Part shown: positions 1-11,872 of the stretch, piece after piece
Layout: each line of letters opens with the position of its first letter
How positions within the stretch are numbered: the first letter of the stretch is position 1
DNA from: Gymnothorax reevesii
Taxonomy: Eukaryota; Chordata; Actinopteri; Anguilliformes; Muraenidae
Length of the DNA stretch: 64,000 bases
Direction: 5' to 3'
Assembly (NCBI GenBank): GCA_029721435.1
Contig: CM056574.1
Coordinates: 28,071,001-28,135,000, forward strand
The notes under the pieces: model-generated
What the model saw: only the letters and a program-made list of their open reading frames with translations
Databases searched by the model: none
Told to the model about the DNA's origin: nothing
Made by a program: the position numbers and the translations under genes

Positions 1-329
1 GTTTGGTTTTGCACATAGGACCAGGTTTGCCCCTCTATATCTCTGGAATGAAGCATACTAGTTCTTTGTAGTATCAGAATTTGTGAGTTATTTATAGTAC
101 TTTCACAAAAACTTGGTGTTCGTGCCACGGAATTTGGACTTTCTTGTCTGTTGCGCTTAAAAACATGCCTGACCCATATTTCATTTATATATTTCAAAGG
201 AGTATGTCTTCACTGACAAATATAGCAAATATGAAGTTGGTATCATGAACCAGTTTTTTCATTGAGTCCATTACACTATCTTTTACAACAGGACAAAATT
301 TTATATACAGTGCCCCGCATTATGGTACA
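1..329. other. Unassigned AT-rich flank
   Basis: No open frame, repeat structure or RNA signature was recognised before the Tc1-like element starts. Confidence 0.4.
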
Positions 330-1912
330 TACAAACCCAAAACCAGTGAAGGTGGCATGTTATGTAAATCGTTGATAAAAACACAATACAATGATTTGCA
401 AATCCTTTTCAACATATATTCAATTGAATACACTGCAAAGACAAGATGTTTAATGTTCAAACTGAGAAACTTTATTTTTTTTTGCAAATAATCATTAACT
501 TAGAATTTAAAGGCAGCAACACATTGCAAAAAAGTTGGCACAGGGGCCTTTTTACCACTGTGTTACATCACCTTTCCTTTTAACGACACTCAGTAAACAT
601 TTGGGAACTGAGGAGGCCAATTTTTGCAGCTTTTCAGGTGGAACTCTTTCCCATTCTTGCTTGATGTACAGCTTAAGTTGTTCAACAGTCCGGGGTCTCC
701 GTTGTCTTATTTTACGCTTCATAATGCGCCACACATTTTCAATGGGAGACAGGTCTGGACTACAGGCAGGCCAGTCTAGTACCCGCACTCTTTTACTACG
801 GAGCCATGCTGTTGTAACACGTGCAGAATGTGGCTTGGCTGAAATAAGCAGGGGCGTCCATGAAAAAGACGTTGCTTGGATGGCAACATATGTTGCTCCA
901 AAACCTGTATGTACCTTTCAGCATTAATTAAGTTGCCCATGCCTTGGGCACTAATACACCCCCATACCATCACAGATGCTGGCTTTTGAACTTGAGCGCC
1001 TATAACAGTCCGGATGGTTCTTTTCCTCTTTGATCCGGAGGACTAGACGTCCACAGTTTCCAAAAACAATTTGAAATGTGGTCTCGTCAGACCACAGAAC
1101 ACTTTTCCACTTTGCATCAGTCCATCTTAGATGAGCTTGGGCCCAGCGAAGCTGGTGGCGTTTCTCGGTGCTGTTGATAAATGGCTTTTGCTTTGAATTG
1201 TAGAGTTTTAACTTGCACTTGCAGATGTAGCAACGAACTGTAGTTACTGACAGTGGTTTTCTGAAGTGCTCCTGAGCCCATGCGGTGATGTCCTTTACAC
1301 ACTGATGTCGGTTTTTGATGCAGCACCGCCCGAGGTATCGAAGGTCACGGGCATTCAATGTTGGTTTTCAGCCTTGTTGCTTACGTGCAGCGATTTCTCC
1401 AGATTCTCTGAACCTTTTGACGATATTACGGACCATAGATGATGAAATCCCTAAATTTCTTGCAATAGCTCGTTCAGGAATGTTGTTTTTAAACTGCTCG
1501 ACAATCAGCTCACGCATTTGTTCACTAAGTGGTGACCCTCGTCCCATCCTAGTTTGTGAATGACTGAGCATTTCAGGGAAGCTGCTTTTATACCCAATCA
1601 TGGCACCCACCTGTTCCCAATTAGCCCGTTCACCTGTGGGATGTTCCACATAAGTGTTTGATGAACATTCCTCAACTCTCTCAGTCTTTTTTGCCACTTG
1701 TGCCAGCTTTTTTGAAACATGTTGCAGGCATCAAATTCCAAATGAGCAAATATTTGCAAAAAATTACAAAGTCTACCTGTTCGAACATTAAGTAACTTGA
1801 ATTTGCAGTGTATTCAATTGAATATAGGTTGAAAAGGATTTGCAAATCATTGTATTCTGTTTTTATTCACGATTTACACAACGTGCCAACTTCACTGGTT
1901 TTGGGTTTTGTA
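330..1912 (-). mobile_element. Tc1/mariner-like DNA transposon, long terminal inverted repeats
   Basis: The two ends are inverted copies of each other. CAAACCCAAAACCAGTGAAG at 332-351 pairs with the stretch ending at 1910. The similarity continues inward for about 200 bases on each side, through the block reading AATGATTTGCAAATCC, to roughly 540 and 1700. A TA dinucleotide lies at each edge (330-331 and 1911-1912), as expected for the TA target of Tc1/mariner elements. The interior carries a broken transposase on the minus strand. Long repeats around a single transposase fit the IR/DR group of fish Tc1 elements. The element is non-functional because its transposase is disrupted. Confidence 0.85.
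552..1547 (-). pseudogene. Tc1-like transposase, frameshifted
   Basis: Transposase that would have bound the terminal repeats and catalysed cut-and-paste transposition. The likely start is the Met at 1547, followed by MGRGSPLSEQMRE and an HTH segment (ERAIARNLGISSSMVRNIVKRF). The frame breaks near 1365, where the next segment reads NARDLRYLGRCCIKN in another frame. The first catalytic Asp is visible in LWSDETTFQIV near 1090. The second is lost: the expected FQQDNARPH block near 820 has decayed to FQPSHILHVLQQHGS. The third acidic residue survives in WPACSPDLSPIENVW near 740. The C-terminus ends at KRKGDVTQW. At least three frame disruptions make this a pseudogene; the family is secure. Confidence 0.9.
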
Positions 1913-2228
1913 CAATTATTTTTATTGATTACAAGGATACAGTGAATACATTACATGTCCATACTCAGCATTTTTTTTTTTCCACAAAACATTGTGTGAT
2001 TTTACTCTTCGAAAAATACAGTTTCCTTTGATGTTTTGGTATATATTTATATTTCAAGAAAAACAAACTTTTGTGAGCCATTTTGGGAAACCTACCAATT
2101 GGCAAGTATACAAGTTGTGGTACTGATTTTTGGCTATCTGAGACATATTATACCAAAGAAACAATCCTGCAGGTTTCAAATATATATTTTTGATAGTTCT
2201 CAAGTTATGACTCATTGAATGCGACAAT
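1913..2228. other. Unassigned AT-rich spacer
   Basis: Nothing recognisable lies between the Tc1-like element and the next transposon. Confidence 0.4.
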
Positions 2229-2769
2229 TTGTATTGCAGTGGCGGGCACAGACATTTTGGGGGGCAGGTGCTTAGTGAGAAATAAGGGCACTTCAGTGTT
2301 TCTCATAGACGAGGAAGCAATGTGTGGTGGCAGACCACGGCGGGGTAAATTCTTTATTTTTTTTTTTGTTGAGCGGGGCGCGGGGAGGGGGGGCCGGGGA
2401 GGTGCTGCTTATTGCGCACATTCCGCGTTCTCCGGTGTTTTAATGTTACCGGTTTTTTTTTTTGTGCACACGCACACAGGGGTCTATTCTCCCATTAGTG
2501 CATAAGTCCTTTTTTACGCGATTCCAGTTAAGCGCTTTTGAGTTACGCGTATTCTCCCCTATGCGCTTCGATCACGCTCACAGCGCTTAACTGCAGAATG
2601 TAGGCGGCCTTATGAAAGAGGTGTGACTGATCCAAAAGAGAGGCAGACTCTGTACAAAGTTCATTGATAATGCCTATCAGGAAAACATGGGAAAAGGATT
2701 TTCTGATTAACCATGAAAATGCAGTTGTGGTCCGTGGAAAATGCAAACCAGACTTTAAATTTGAATATT

Positions 2770-2980
2770 GTGGGCCTGCTGATAAAACCTCGTTGCCCAT
2801 CTCCAAACTGATAAGAAACAAAAACTCGCATGTCCACTATTCTTACATGCAGAATTAAACATGTTTTATTTTATTTATATTTAAAATTTATCAATTTATA
2901 TATATTCTTTATTTTATGTTTATTTATTTTCCTGTGAAGTTTATCATTTTGAAGATACAAGGTTTTATCAGCAGGCCCAC
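2770..2980. repeat. Internal inverted repeat with perfect 20-bp arms
   Basis: GTGGGCCTGCTGATAAAACC at 2770-2789 is the exact reverse complement of 2961-2980. The arms are 171 bases apart inside the hAT-like element, and the loop is AT-rich. It could be a nested MITE or part of the element's own structure. Confidence 0.7.
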
Positions 2981-3630
2981 GATATGCGGCTGTAATAATA
3001 GGTCTATGTGTGTCTGTGCCAATTACAAGAAGTAGGCTATATTGCAGACATCTTTTTTTTATTTCTTATACTCTAGCCACCATGGCATTAAAGCCATGCA
3101 AACAAAGAAATTGCCGCGATAATGAAATAATAAACAAAGAATTTAGCGCTTCTCAACCAGCGTAATCAGAGCATTGAAAATGTGCCCCTCCTACAATAGC
3201 CTGTATGTTCCGTGGAAGACTGGAAAAAAGCGGCAGTATGCAATTGATTCACTGACAATGATAAATACATGTATGTCGCAGCAGAAACCTCGGCTCTGCT
3301 CTGAACAGGGCAATAAATACTGCACATTGCTTCAAAGGTACTCGTTTGTTAACAAAATAAAGTGGGGAAACCTCTTTGAACTGGAGGAAATTCCTTGAGC
3401 GATTCGTGTGCGCTGGAGCTGGAATAGATCAGATCAGAAAAATACGCATGCGGCTCTGCTCCAAGAGCCGGGTGAAAATCGCGTAGATGGAAACACTTCA
3501 TATAAAGACAGTGATATGCGATTTTTGACGTACCCGTGTCTGCACCGGCGCCTGACTTCAGCCGTATAAATGGAAACATAGCTTAATGCCGTGCCGACGT
3601 CTACGGTCGAGGGGAGAATACGCGTAGGCT

Positions 3631-3656
3631 AAAAAGCGCGTAGCTACGCGCTTTTT
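3631..3656. repeat. Perfect 26-bp palindrome
   Basis: The two half-sites AAAAAGCGCGTAG and CTACGCGCTTTTT abut with no spacer. Direct copies of GGGAGAATA lie on either side (near 3612 and 3670). The palindrome is subterminal in the hAT-like element and could be a transposase-binding or cruciform-forming site; that role is inferred. Confidence 0.9.
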
Positions 3657-3826
3657 TCGACTTACGCGCATGGGAGAATAGATCCCATACAGAATGTGAC
3701 TAAGAAAATCGCGTTCACGCGAAAAAAACAAAAAACTTTCAAAAGGGCACTTGCTTGGTCCACAGGGCAAAGGGCAGGTGCTATAGCACCACCTACCGTC
3801 TATCTGTGCACGCCACTGTTGTAAAG

Positions 3827-4145
3827 TAACATATATAGTTGTATAGTAACAAAATATAGTTTTAATTCAAAATTGGGGGCCATGAGGCTAAAATGTGTTT
3901 GCTGCTTTCCTCGTCCTTGGCAGTTTATGGCTTAGCACCCATGCAACCCTATGTTAAAAAATTCTAACCACTCAAACTAACCATTCAAAATGGACTCTAC
4001 ACAGTTATTCCTTTTCACATTAGTTCTACCTAGCTTGCAAGCTAACGAGGGTGACCCTACTGAATCTCAATTTAATTCTTGACTAGCTAGCTAGCTGACG
4101 GTTTTTATCTAGCTAGCAAAATTTGGTAAAAGGTCACTTTAGCTA
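3827..4145. other. Spacer with clustered CTAGCTAG palindromes
   Basis: No gene. Tandem overlapping GCTAGCTAG units occur near 4083-4095 and again near 4110-4120, forming a small inverted-repeat cluster. Otherwise unremarkable. Confidence 0.4.
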
Positions 4146-4290
4146 GTAACAAAAATCAATAATAATAATAATGCATCAGTTTTATATAGCGCTTTTCTGG
4201 ACACTCAAACACTCAATGGATACATTATTCATTCACTCACATTCACGCTCTGATGGTGGTAAACTCAATGGTAAGAGGCCCTTTTCTCTG
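4146..4290 (+). repeat. Fragment of a dispersed fish repeat
   Basis: An ATA-repeat is followed by TTTATATAGCGCTTTTCTGG, then CATTCACTCACATTCACGC and a TGATGGTGGTAA block. This order of motifs is common in teleost intergenic DNA. I recognise it from memory of that repeat type and cannot assign a superfamily. Confidence 0.5.
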
Positions 4291-4734
4291 AACACAGCAT
4301 TGCCGCTATGTTTGCGCAGGCAGACTATGTCGATGGTCCTTGGTTTCATTCATATTTACAGCTCAAAGGTAAACCTTTTTCCATCCTAAAAGTACAAACT
4401 ACTTTGATTATCTCAAAGTGGGGGCTTACTTTTCTCACTGTTTGTTCATTATTTTTTATTTGTGCATTTATTATATATTTTATTATATATTTTCTGTGGG
4501 CAGTTGGAACTTGACTCACTGTTATTGTTAAGTAAGTCAGCATGTAAAGTTTAATTTATATTGCTCCTTTCAAATCATAGGTTAAAGCTATTCTTACCTT
4601 TCTGGCATGTGGCACAGCACTTCGTAAAAATTTGAACATGAACAACTCTGCCTCCCTCCCCCTTCCCCCTGCCTGACCTCTGAGGCTCCCCTCCTCCCCT
4701 GACGCGTGCGGTGAGAAAGTGAGCAGCGCGAATG

Positions 4735-4902
4735 AAGCTGCTTTCACACCGGACGCGAAACTAATTTTTCGCACGACTGAATACGTTCAAAGTCAATGCA
4801 AAGACATGAATCTCGCGCGTATTCGCATCTTTGCATTGACTTTGAATGTAATCTGTCATAGGCTACAAAAAATTTGTTCCGCGTCCGTTGTGAAAGCATC
4901 TT
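4735..4902. mobile_element. Palindromic MITE, core-only copy 1
   Basis: The left arm starts AAGCTGCTTTCACACCGGAC and the right arm ends CGCGTCCGTTGTGAAAGC, nearly perfect inverted copies. The arms continue with GCGAAACTAATTTTTCGCAC and TCAAAGTCAATGCAAAGA and their complements. Two further copies lie at 36.6 and 54.5 kb, there embedded in longer outer arms that are absent here. No coding capacity. Confidence 0.85.
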
Positions 4903-6910
4903 GAAACGGGGCAATGGAGTCAGATTCAGAGGCACCAAACTAACCAACAGTAATTACATAATATTCAATTTTCTATATGGTATAAAATAAAATGCCCTTG
5001 TAACGTCTGACGAACTACCATTTACGTAATTATAGCATTTCAGCACCTGTTTGTTTACAGTGAAATGCGTCATTTTCGGCAGAATTCATACATATTTTCT
5101 TGCAAAACAGCTTTCATAATGTCTTACCTCACCAGAATTGTCCCGGTAACATTAGTCATTAAATTATGAGCAGTTGCAGCTTTTTATTTGCAGGCTAACT
5201 TTGTTGAGTGCCTGTTTTGTCTCTACCGCTCAGTTGCTCTCCCAGAGAGGCGCGCAACTCACAAGCAGTGCCAGCAGTTGGCAAGTGGAAGAGATGCGGC
5301 GATGGATGACAGACAGAAAGCTCTGCAAATCATTTTATTCGGACCGAAGAAAATGATTGGTCAGACTTTTATCAGAAATACATGAGAATTGAATATTGAC
5401 GGGTTTCAACACCTCGTGGTTTTCTTTTACATTTTAGTGTGCCATACGCTTATAAGGAGCATTTTAAGATTACAAAAGAAATGTGTAAAAAAGCCAGAAA
5501 GGTAAGAATTGCTTTAAAAAGAGCTTTACACAAAGATGAAAAGTTAAAAGAGTGTAAGAAGATCCTAAACAAGTGTAACAATATAAGAAAGTAGCATAAA
5601 CAAAGCAGAATACATCCTTCATAATAAAAGAATAGAGAGCACAGCTAAGGTAAAATAAAATTAAAATGGGTCATGACTTAAGTCATGACTTAAAACACCT
5701 GAGACAGTTTGCCGACCTGTCTCCCAGGGAGAGACTGGGACCAAGAACTGCTAATGTTCCCCTATATAGTTCTCAACAGAGAGGAGCTGGCTTTGTATCT
5801 AAGGCTAGCAGTCTACAAACAATAAGGCAGGTTAGATAAAGCTAATATTTGTGCCAAGTGTGTCCATGGGAATGAACAGGCCATGGAGATCTCAAAGGCG
5901 ATGTGTGTGTTTGCTCAGTTAACCACTCTTAGCAACCTGAGAGTATATGTCCTCTCCCAACTGTATTCGGTAATGACACTGATACTTTAGATATAGATAT
6001 TTGCTCAAGTGATCATAAACCTTTGGAAAACTCAACACATTTTTTCCTATCGACATTATGCCAGCAATTCTAAGTATACTTATAACTGGCTAAATATGAG
6101 TCTATTTCCATGGTGCTGATAGAAAATTGCAATTAACTAAAATTGCTTTAAAATCCAATGATTTTAATCTTTTTTTCCCCCCATCATCAACCATGTTTCA
6201 CCACAAGAGCAAAAATGTTACAATACAGCAGCCTAAGCTCCCTCTGCTGATTTTCCTCCTTTAAGAATAAAGTCCAGAGTAATTTTATAATGAATGAATG
6301 TTCACAAACCCCTGATTTACACAGCTTAAAAAGAAGCTGGGTGCTTGTGCTAATTTGGGCTAATTTGTTCTGTGACAGGCATCGATGTGTACTGTGTGTA
6401 ATTTTCACCCCACTCAGCATTTAATAAGACATTTTCTCTTCAAATTAAATCACCCACTCCTATTTCACGCATACCAATTTTCAACTTGACAAATTTTCCA
6501 ATTGATGCTCAATGAAAACCGCTACCCACTCATTTTGATAATGAGGAAATGCCTGTGTGTGTAACTGGCATGACCCAAACTCGCTTCTCTGACTTTGTGA
6601 AGACCACTGCGATAATCCAACACACATCTGATCTGAATGGGCTGTGAGTTATAAAATGAGGCTATATTTTTACCCAAGTGTGAATATTTAAGAAGAACAA
6701 TTGAAGAAATCTGAAATAGAATATTTAAAGGGCCAAGCCTCAGTTATCCTGGAAAGCCCATAATGATGCCCAGTGCCATTAGCTCAGGTCATACACCGAG
6801 TTTTACTACAGGATAACAGTATGTATTTAATGGCATGAATGATCAGATACTATCTACAGGAGATGAATATAATGAACATGAATTCATATTAACATGCACA
6901 GTTCATTGTT
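4903..6910. other. Unique-looking non-coding stretch
   Basis: No recognisable repeat, RNA or plausible coding exon. Short open frames have no familiar motif. The block about 6230-6500 is free of obvious transposon sequence. Confidence 0.4.
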
Positions 6911-6975
6911 AAAAATAAATAAATAAATAAATAAATATATATATATATATATATACATACACACACACAGACACA
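6911..6975 (+). repeat. Compound microsatellite (AAAT)n (AT)n (AC)n
   Basis: Six or so AAAT units pass directly into AT dinucleotides, then TACA and AC dinucleotides. Confidence 0.95.
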
Positions 6976-8197
6976 GCGCCATTAAAAACGCACCAGTGAG
7001 GCATGTACTGTATTTGCGGCAAACTGAAGAATTGATTGATTTTTATTGCTTTTCCAATGAGGCACGAGAGGAAATAAAGAGAAGCGCGTGGTACTGTAAT
7101 CCTGACACGCACCACGTACATGCCCCATGCACTTCAGTAATAACAAACATTGAGCTGTTCGTGATGTGTACAGTGACACTTGACTTGTTCTTTTTGGTGT
7201 GGCCAATAGCCTACATAAAGCCAACAAAAAAAAAAAAAAAAATGCTACTGCATCAAGAAAATGGAAGGGCTTGTGACAAAAAGAGCCTTTGGCATGTTAC
7301 GGGCCGATATCAGCCGCTGAGAGGCAGTGCGTCATTTTCACTGTCACCGTTCAACAATCAGTCGGCTGTCTATCCAAGAATGGAACACAGGCATTGTCAC
7401 TGACTGACCCCGCTTAGGGCAGCCACGAGTGATGATGGCAGCTCAAGAGCGCCACATCTGGTTACAGCCTGTACGTGACAGATTCAGGACAGCAACCAAA
7501 GCTGATCAAGCTGATCAAGTGAGAGAAATTCGCATTGCAAGCAAAAGATAGGCTACATTCAGCAAGGCTTTTCAGACACGTTCAGGCAAACGCAAAATTG
7601 TATCATTTTTTATTTGATCATTGATTAAGATTAATTTAAAAAAGTAATTCATAGCTCTTAGCTTTGGTAGATTTGTGAAGGTGGAAAACATTGTGCTTAA
7701 GCGTAGCCTAACGAATAGGACATGTTAAATGCAGCGCAGCCAAACGTGAAACTGCAAATAATTAAGCAAACATATTCAAGCAACTATGTGCTGAACAACG
7801 CAAATTAGGTCTGCATAGTTATCATCCTCTGCCCGACAATTGTCCTCACCCCCTTCCCAATTACTTAGCTCAATTTGCAGTCAAACTGTTAATTCGCTCA
7901 TTAAGGCTAACGATTTAAATTGGATCACAGTGTGATTTATTTGGATATCATTTTGTGTGTCACATTTTGAAATTTAAATAACCACGAAACACGACAGATT
8001 TGTCTGAATGTGTTTGCTAGATTATTTCTAATTTTCATTCCACCGCGATATCGTTTGGTACGCTCAAACAAAATGTTTCCACCTTCACTGTCGGTTATTT
8101 AGACGCTCAAAAATAAATAAAATCAAGTGCTATGAGTTACTTTATTTTAAGTAATTAATCTTGTTCATTTATCCAACTAGAGTGCTCAGGTGAACAC
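6976..8197. other. Unassigned non-coding stretch
   Basis: Contains a 17-base A run near 7226 that opens a spurious reading frame. No gene or repeat family recognised. Confidence 0.4.
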
Positions 8198-8340
8198 GTG
8201 TCGCCTGCAAAGCTCTTATGTGAAAGTGTGACTACCAACTGAAAGTGTGACTACCGGACAGAGTCGGAAAGACGGACGGACGGACAGACGCCGGACAAAG
8301 TGATCCCTATATGCCGCTATGCTTCGCAGGCGACACAATA
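8198..8340 (+). mobile_element. GGAC-core inverted-arm element, copy a
   Basis: The left arm GTGTCGCCTGCAAAGC (8198-8213) and right arm GCTTCGCAGGCGACAC (8321-8336) are inverted with one mismatch. Between them lies a GGAC/GGACA-rich tandem core (about 8254-8297), preceded by a duplicated GAAAGTGTGACTACC unit. An A-rich ACAATAAAA tail follows the right arm. The same layout recurs near 29.35 and 60.0 kb with different arm sequences. Confidence 0.7.
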
Positions 8341-8887
8341 AAAAGGCCACAAATTTGCGGCAAAGAATCTCTTGAACGTGCATGGTCAATTATTCGGTGC
8401 ATCTGACCATTGCGTGCAATGCAAACATATTCTCTCTTATATTCACGTTCGATATGCTTCGCAAAATGTTTTCCATTTCATGTAGCTTATATTGATCTCG
8501 CATATCACAGGTGAAGGCATAAACTATAAAGACATTAAGATGACAAGTCATGCTGATGCCACTTTTAACTCATTTAAACTGACTGCGGTATATTATGTTG
8601 AAAAGGTAAAGGATCCAGCTTCATGGCCAAGAGGAGTGTGTATTAGGAGATGGAGAGAATAATCACTCCACCCTACCAGACTAATACTACATATCATGGT
8701 TATTGCGGGGCTCGAATTTCATGACAGCATGGACGGCATGCCCTACCTGTTTTCCGTGCAGCCCACCTATAAAAGCCCCAGTTCACGGCAGTAGAATGCC
8801 GTGCCCTTTCTCCGCATTGCCGTAAGTGCCCCTCGACCAAAACACCTACGCAAAATAAATAAATCACACAGCATTTCCCGTTTTTAC

Positions 8888-9475
8888 CAGTGGCGGTTCG
8901 TCAGCCATAACAAAGGGAAGCCAAAACCTCACCCTTCAAAGGTTAATGACTTAAACCTTTCGCTGTTTACTTTTCTTGAGCAGCAGTTGCTAATACAAAT
9001 TGGTGGAGTCAAATTTATTTTCAATAGCAAATGACGACGCAAATTATCAAAACTTCTTTATAAATTAGTTTGCGAGGCTTCTTTCGCAAGAAGCCACGAC
9101 AATCCGTTTTTTTTACAATCTTAATATAGAAGTAAAGAGTACAATGTTGTATAGCTTATTGCTTAATGAGCCTCACAAATCAATTTGCGAATCTATGCCA
9201 TTTCATGAGCTTCATGAGCACGGAATTTATAAAGACGTAGGCCTACGGTAATTTATGTCGTAAATTATGTGTGAAAGTTTCTTATAATAACCCCTCATAA
9301 TTTCGTGGTTCAATGTATAACAATGCTATTGAAAATAAATTTGACTCAATTGACTGTACTAAAAATTCATTTGAGCAACTGCAGATTAAGTAAAGTAAAC
9401 TGAAAGGTTTAAGTCATTAAGCTTTGAAGGGCGAGGTTTTGGCGTCCCTTTGTCACAGCCGAGGAACCGCCACTG
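8888..9475. mobile_element. hAT-type MITE, 588 bp
   Basis: Ends CAGTGGCGGTTCGTCAG and its near-complement ending CGCCACTG at 9475. The inverted arms run for over 100 bases each and include CAAAGGGAAGCCAAAACCTC, TTAATGACTTAAACCTTTC and TCAAATTTATTTTCAATAGC with their complements. The flanking octamers GTTTTTAC and ATTTTCAC agree at 6 of 8. The CAGTGGCG terminus is shared with the element at 2237-3818, suggesting mobilisation by related hAT transposases. Confidence 0.85.
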
Positions 9476-9683
9476 ATTTTCACAACTGTCTTTTTCGCCC
9501 TTTTCTTGCGATCGTGGGCGCAGAATTATTCATGAATAATTTATGTATCTCTTCTATTTTTAACTCCGATCACGATGCCGACAAGTGAAAGAAACAAAGA
9601 AAAGAAAAAGAAAAAAAATGCCGAATTACAGCCGGCAGCCGCAAAGTGTGGCAAATTGACAAAGTTATGGAGGTTATGGCTCA

Positions 9684-10303
9684 GTCCCACTGGGGATTTA
9701 GCATTTTGTGATGGTCGCCAATGGGGAAATTTGGAAAAGTTTGGCGATGCCTTGCGATTATGCGTGACAAAATGGTCAAAAAAGTGGAGCAGTCCCATTA
9801 TAATTTGCTCTTGGGATTGTTCGCTGAAGGAAGGGATGACATGACCGGCGTTGCTTCGGGGGACCATCACCAAGAATGTTTGCCGACTGTTGGCGACATA
9901 TCGGCAAATGTTCTGCAGTGTTTAGCGAAGGTTCGCCGAATGTTCGGCAATAGTTCAGCTAAGGTCGCCGACACTTTTTCAGTTTTGAAAGTGTGGCGGA
10001 TGGTTCACCGATGCAGTGCATACATTCGCTAACCATCGGCAAACATTGAGCAAACATTCTGCGACAACTTTTGAGACTAAAACGTTGCGAATGGTTCGCA
10101 ACAAAATTCATAGCAGGCTTTGAAATTTTTCAGGCTTTTGTGATCCACTCGTGATCTATTGCAATGGCTAGAATTTGCCTGTGACACTCGGCGAACGTCG
10201 CCACACATTCTGCAGATGTTCGGAAAATGTGTTTGCGATGCATTGCAATTTTCACTTTTTCCATCAGGAATGCTTCGCAAACCATTGCAATCCCCAGTGG
10301 GAC
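9684..10303. mobile_element. Inverted-repeat element with 15-bp perfect ends
   Basis: GTCCCACTGGGGATT (9684-9698) is exactly complementary to AATCCCCAGTGGGAC (10289-10303). The interior is rich in short CGAA/TTCG motifs and has no transposase. No clear target duplication was seen. Confidence 0.75.
9880..10100. repeat. Cluster of degenerate TTCGC / GCGAA motifs
   Basis: Variants of TTCGCCGAATGTTCGGC, GGCAAATGTTC and TTGCGAATGGTTCGC recur in both orientations across about 200 bases. No exact tandem period is apparent. Confidence 0.6.
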
Positions 10304-10877
10304 CTTGGCATTAGGTTGTATGTTGCGTGTTGATAACGCTTTGGAAGTGGTCTTAATAGCCAGTATCTAGCGCTGTTGTCAGTGTGAGTGTTGGAATGAC
10401 AGGAGAAAGTCCAAATTTCGCGGGTGGCAGAAAATAGACAAAATGGTTAAATATGATTTTTTTTTTCAATGACCTGGCGATTGATTGGAATGTCCTTTCC
10501 TTGTACTTGCTTTATAAAAATACCAAACGATTTCCCAGTGCAAGACTGAGCCAATTTCCAAGATGTCAAGCGGGGAAATATACAGGAAACGTTTTCTTTC
10601 AAGAATGGTTTTGATTTGCATAGTTCACGCTGATTGGTCACTTTATGTGAGGAACATCTGAGACTACGGACCTTTTTTTTATTAGCTAAAGTGATGACCT
10701 AAATCTCCATGATGGATTTGTTGCTGTGCCCCCAAGGTAGCGGCAGACTTGGCTGTGGTGCCCCTTATAAGGGGGCACATTTGCCATAGTGCCTTTTTAT
10801 TTTCAGCATGGTCCACGGCAACTTTTGCCGTGCCCCTCATCACCTGTAGTTCGAGGCCTGTTATTGTAAATACGCAT

Positions 10878-11872
10878 AAATTAAATGTTACAAGTTATAA
10901 CTGTAAACACTTTGTAGTTAAAGGAGCTAAATTTGATTTCATTAACTCTTTTCATAATGTTTCAGATTTTATATTTAGACAGGAACGCAAGTTGTATGAA
11001 AGTGAATTTGACAAATTATCACAAATAGGGCCTGGTTTTGATGTGGTAGCGGTGAGTGCAATGGATGAGACCATTTCAAGGACAGGACGTCCCTTTGGTG
11101 GTTGTGCTATGCTGTGGAACCCAGGTATTAGAGGAAAGTTTAAAAAGTAAAAGTTTGATAATAATCGCATTTGCGGCATGCTTATATTTTTTAATAAAGC
11201 GTCCATTATGTTTTAAAATGTTTATTTGCCTTGTGATAGAAATGTTGAGGATCTTGGGTACACTGATGTCAGGAATATTGCTAAGCAACAGATTCATTTT
11301 TATAGTCTCACTTATATTGTATATGGTGGTGATTTTAACACAGACCTGAATAGATTTACTCCTCATTGTATTGAATTTATGCAGTGTGTTGTAGACTGTT
11401 GTTTCACAATATGCGTTGACCTACCAATTGCTGATGTGCCATATGTATATGTAAATAATAATGGTGAAATATCAAGATTTGATCACTTTCTTATATCTGA
11501 CAATCTTAAAGATAAAGTTAGTAAATGTAGTATTATTAATATCTATTCATACTCTGATCTTGTATGTGCAGTTAACTTTAGATATTGACGCAGATTGTGC
11601 TTTTACTCGAGATAGACCAATTGTTACAAAAAGTGCTTGGTTTAAAGCTAATGCAGATCATATTGCCTTGTACAAAAATAAACTTGAAAATGAATTGGCT
11701 GAAATTGATCTTAATTTACATGCTCTGTGCTCTGTCTTCTGTATTGAACACAAAGACTAGATATATCAGTTTTATCATAAAATTATTGATGCCTGTTTAA
11801 ATACTGGTGATTGTATTCCAACTACTTCTGCTCCTAAACATAAAGTGGTAACAGGCTGAAATGAGCTTTATG
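10878..11872 (+). pseudogene. LINE APE endonuclease segment
   Basis: The domain would nick target DNA to prime reverse transcription. The reading starts KLNVTSYNCKHF (10878) and continues through DFINSFHNVSDFIFRQE and DVVAVSAMDETI to GGCAMLWNPGIR. After a stop near 11148 it resumes with the metal-binding GGDFNTDLNR near 11330 and the catalytic-type SRFDHFLIS near 11475. A linker ending VTG-NELYV follows, with a stop replacing the Trp often found there. There are stops and at least two frame changes. The early motif usually seen as IQE reads FRQE here. Confidence 0.8.

Larger units (their letters stand above)
2229..3826. mobile_element. Non-autonomous hAT-like element (about 1.58 kb)
   Basis: The element runs from CAGTGGCGGGCACAG at 2237 to CTGTGCACGCCACTG ending at 3818, and these are inverted copies. 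Subterminal blocks also pair: CTATTCTCCCAT near 2485 and ACGCGTATTCTCCCCT near 2547 have inverted partners near 3675 and 3615. Flanking octamers TTGTATTG (2229-2236) and TTGTAAAG (3819-3826) agree at 6 of 8 positions, which fits an aged hAT-type 8-bp target duplication. The interior has short open frames but none resembles a hAT transposase, so it is probably a non-autonomous derivative. A GC-rich tract lies near 2375-2405. The superfamily call rests on end sequence and duplication length only. Confidence 0.65.
8706..10860. mobile_element. Outer inverted-repeat element hosting two others
   Basis: The left end CGGGGCTCGAA at 8706 and the complement of the right end, CAGGCCTCGAA (right end at 10860), match at 9 of 11 positions. 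GCACGGCA-type blocks follow inside both ends. TTATTG flanks both sides exactly (8700-8705 and 10861-10866). It contains the complete elements at 8888-9475 and 9684-10303, so it is older than both. It abuts the 5' side of a non-LTR retrotransposon and may have inserted into it. Coding capacity is absent and the superfamily is uncertain. Confidence 0.55.

Noticed and set aside
535..927. 130-codon plus-strand open frame
   Set aside because: It is the antisense of the Tc1-like transposase relic and has no independent family signature.
6996..7403. 135-codon open frame near 7.0 kb
   Set aside because: It starts beside a microsatellite and runs through a 17-base A tract giving polylysine; no protein-like motif.
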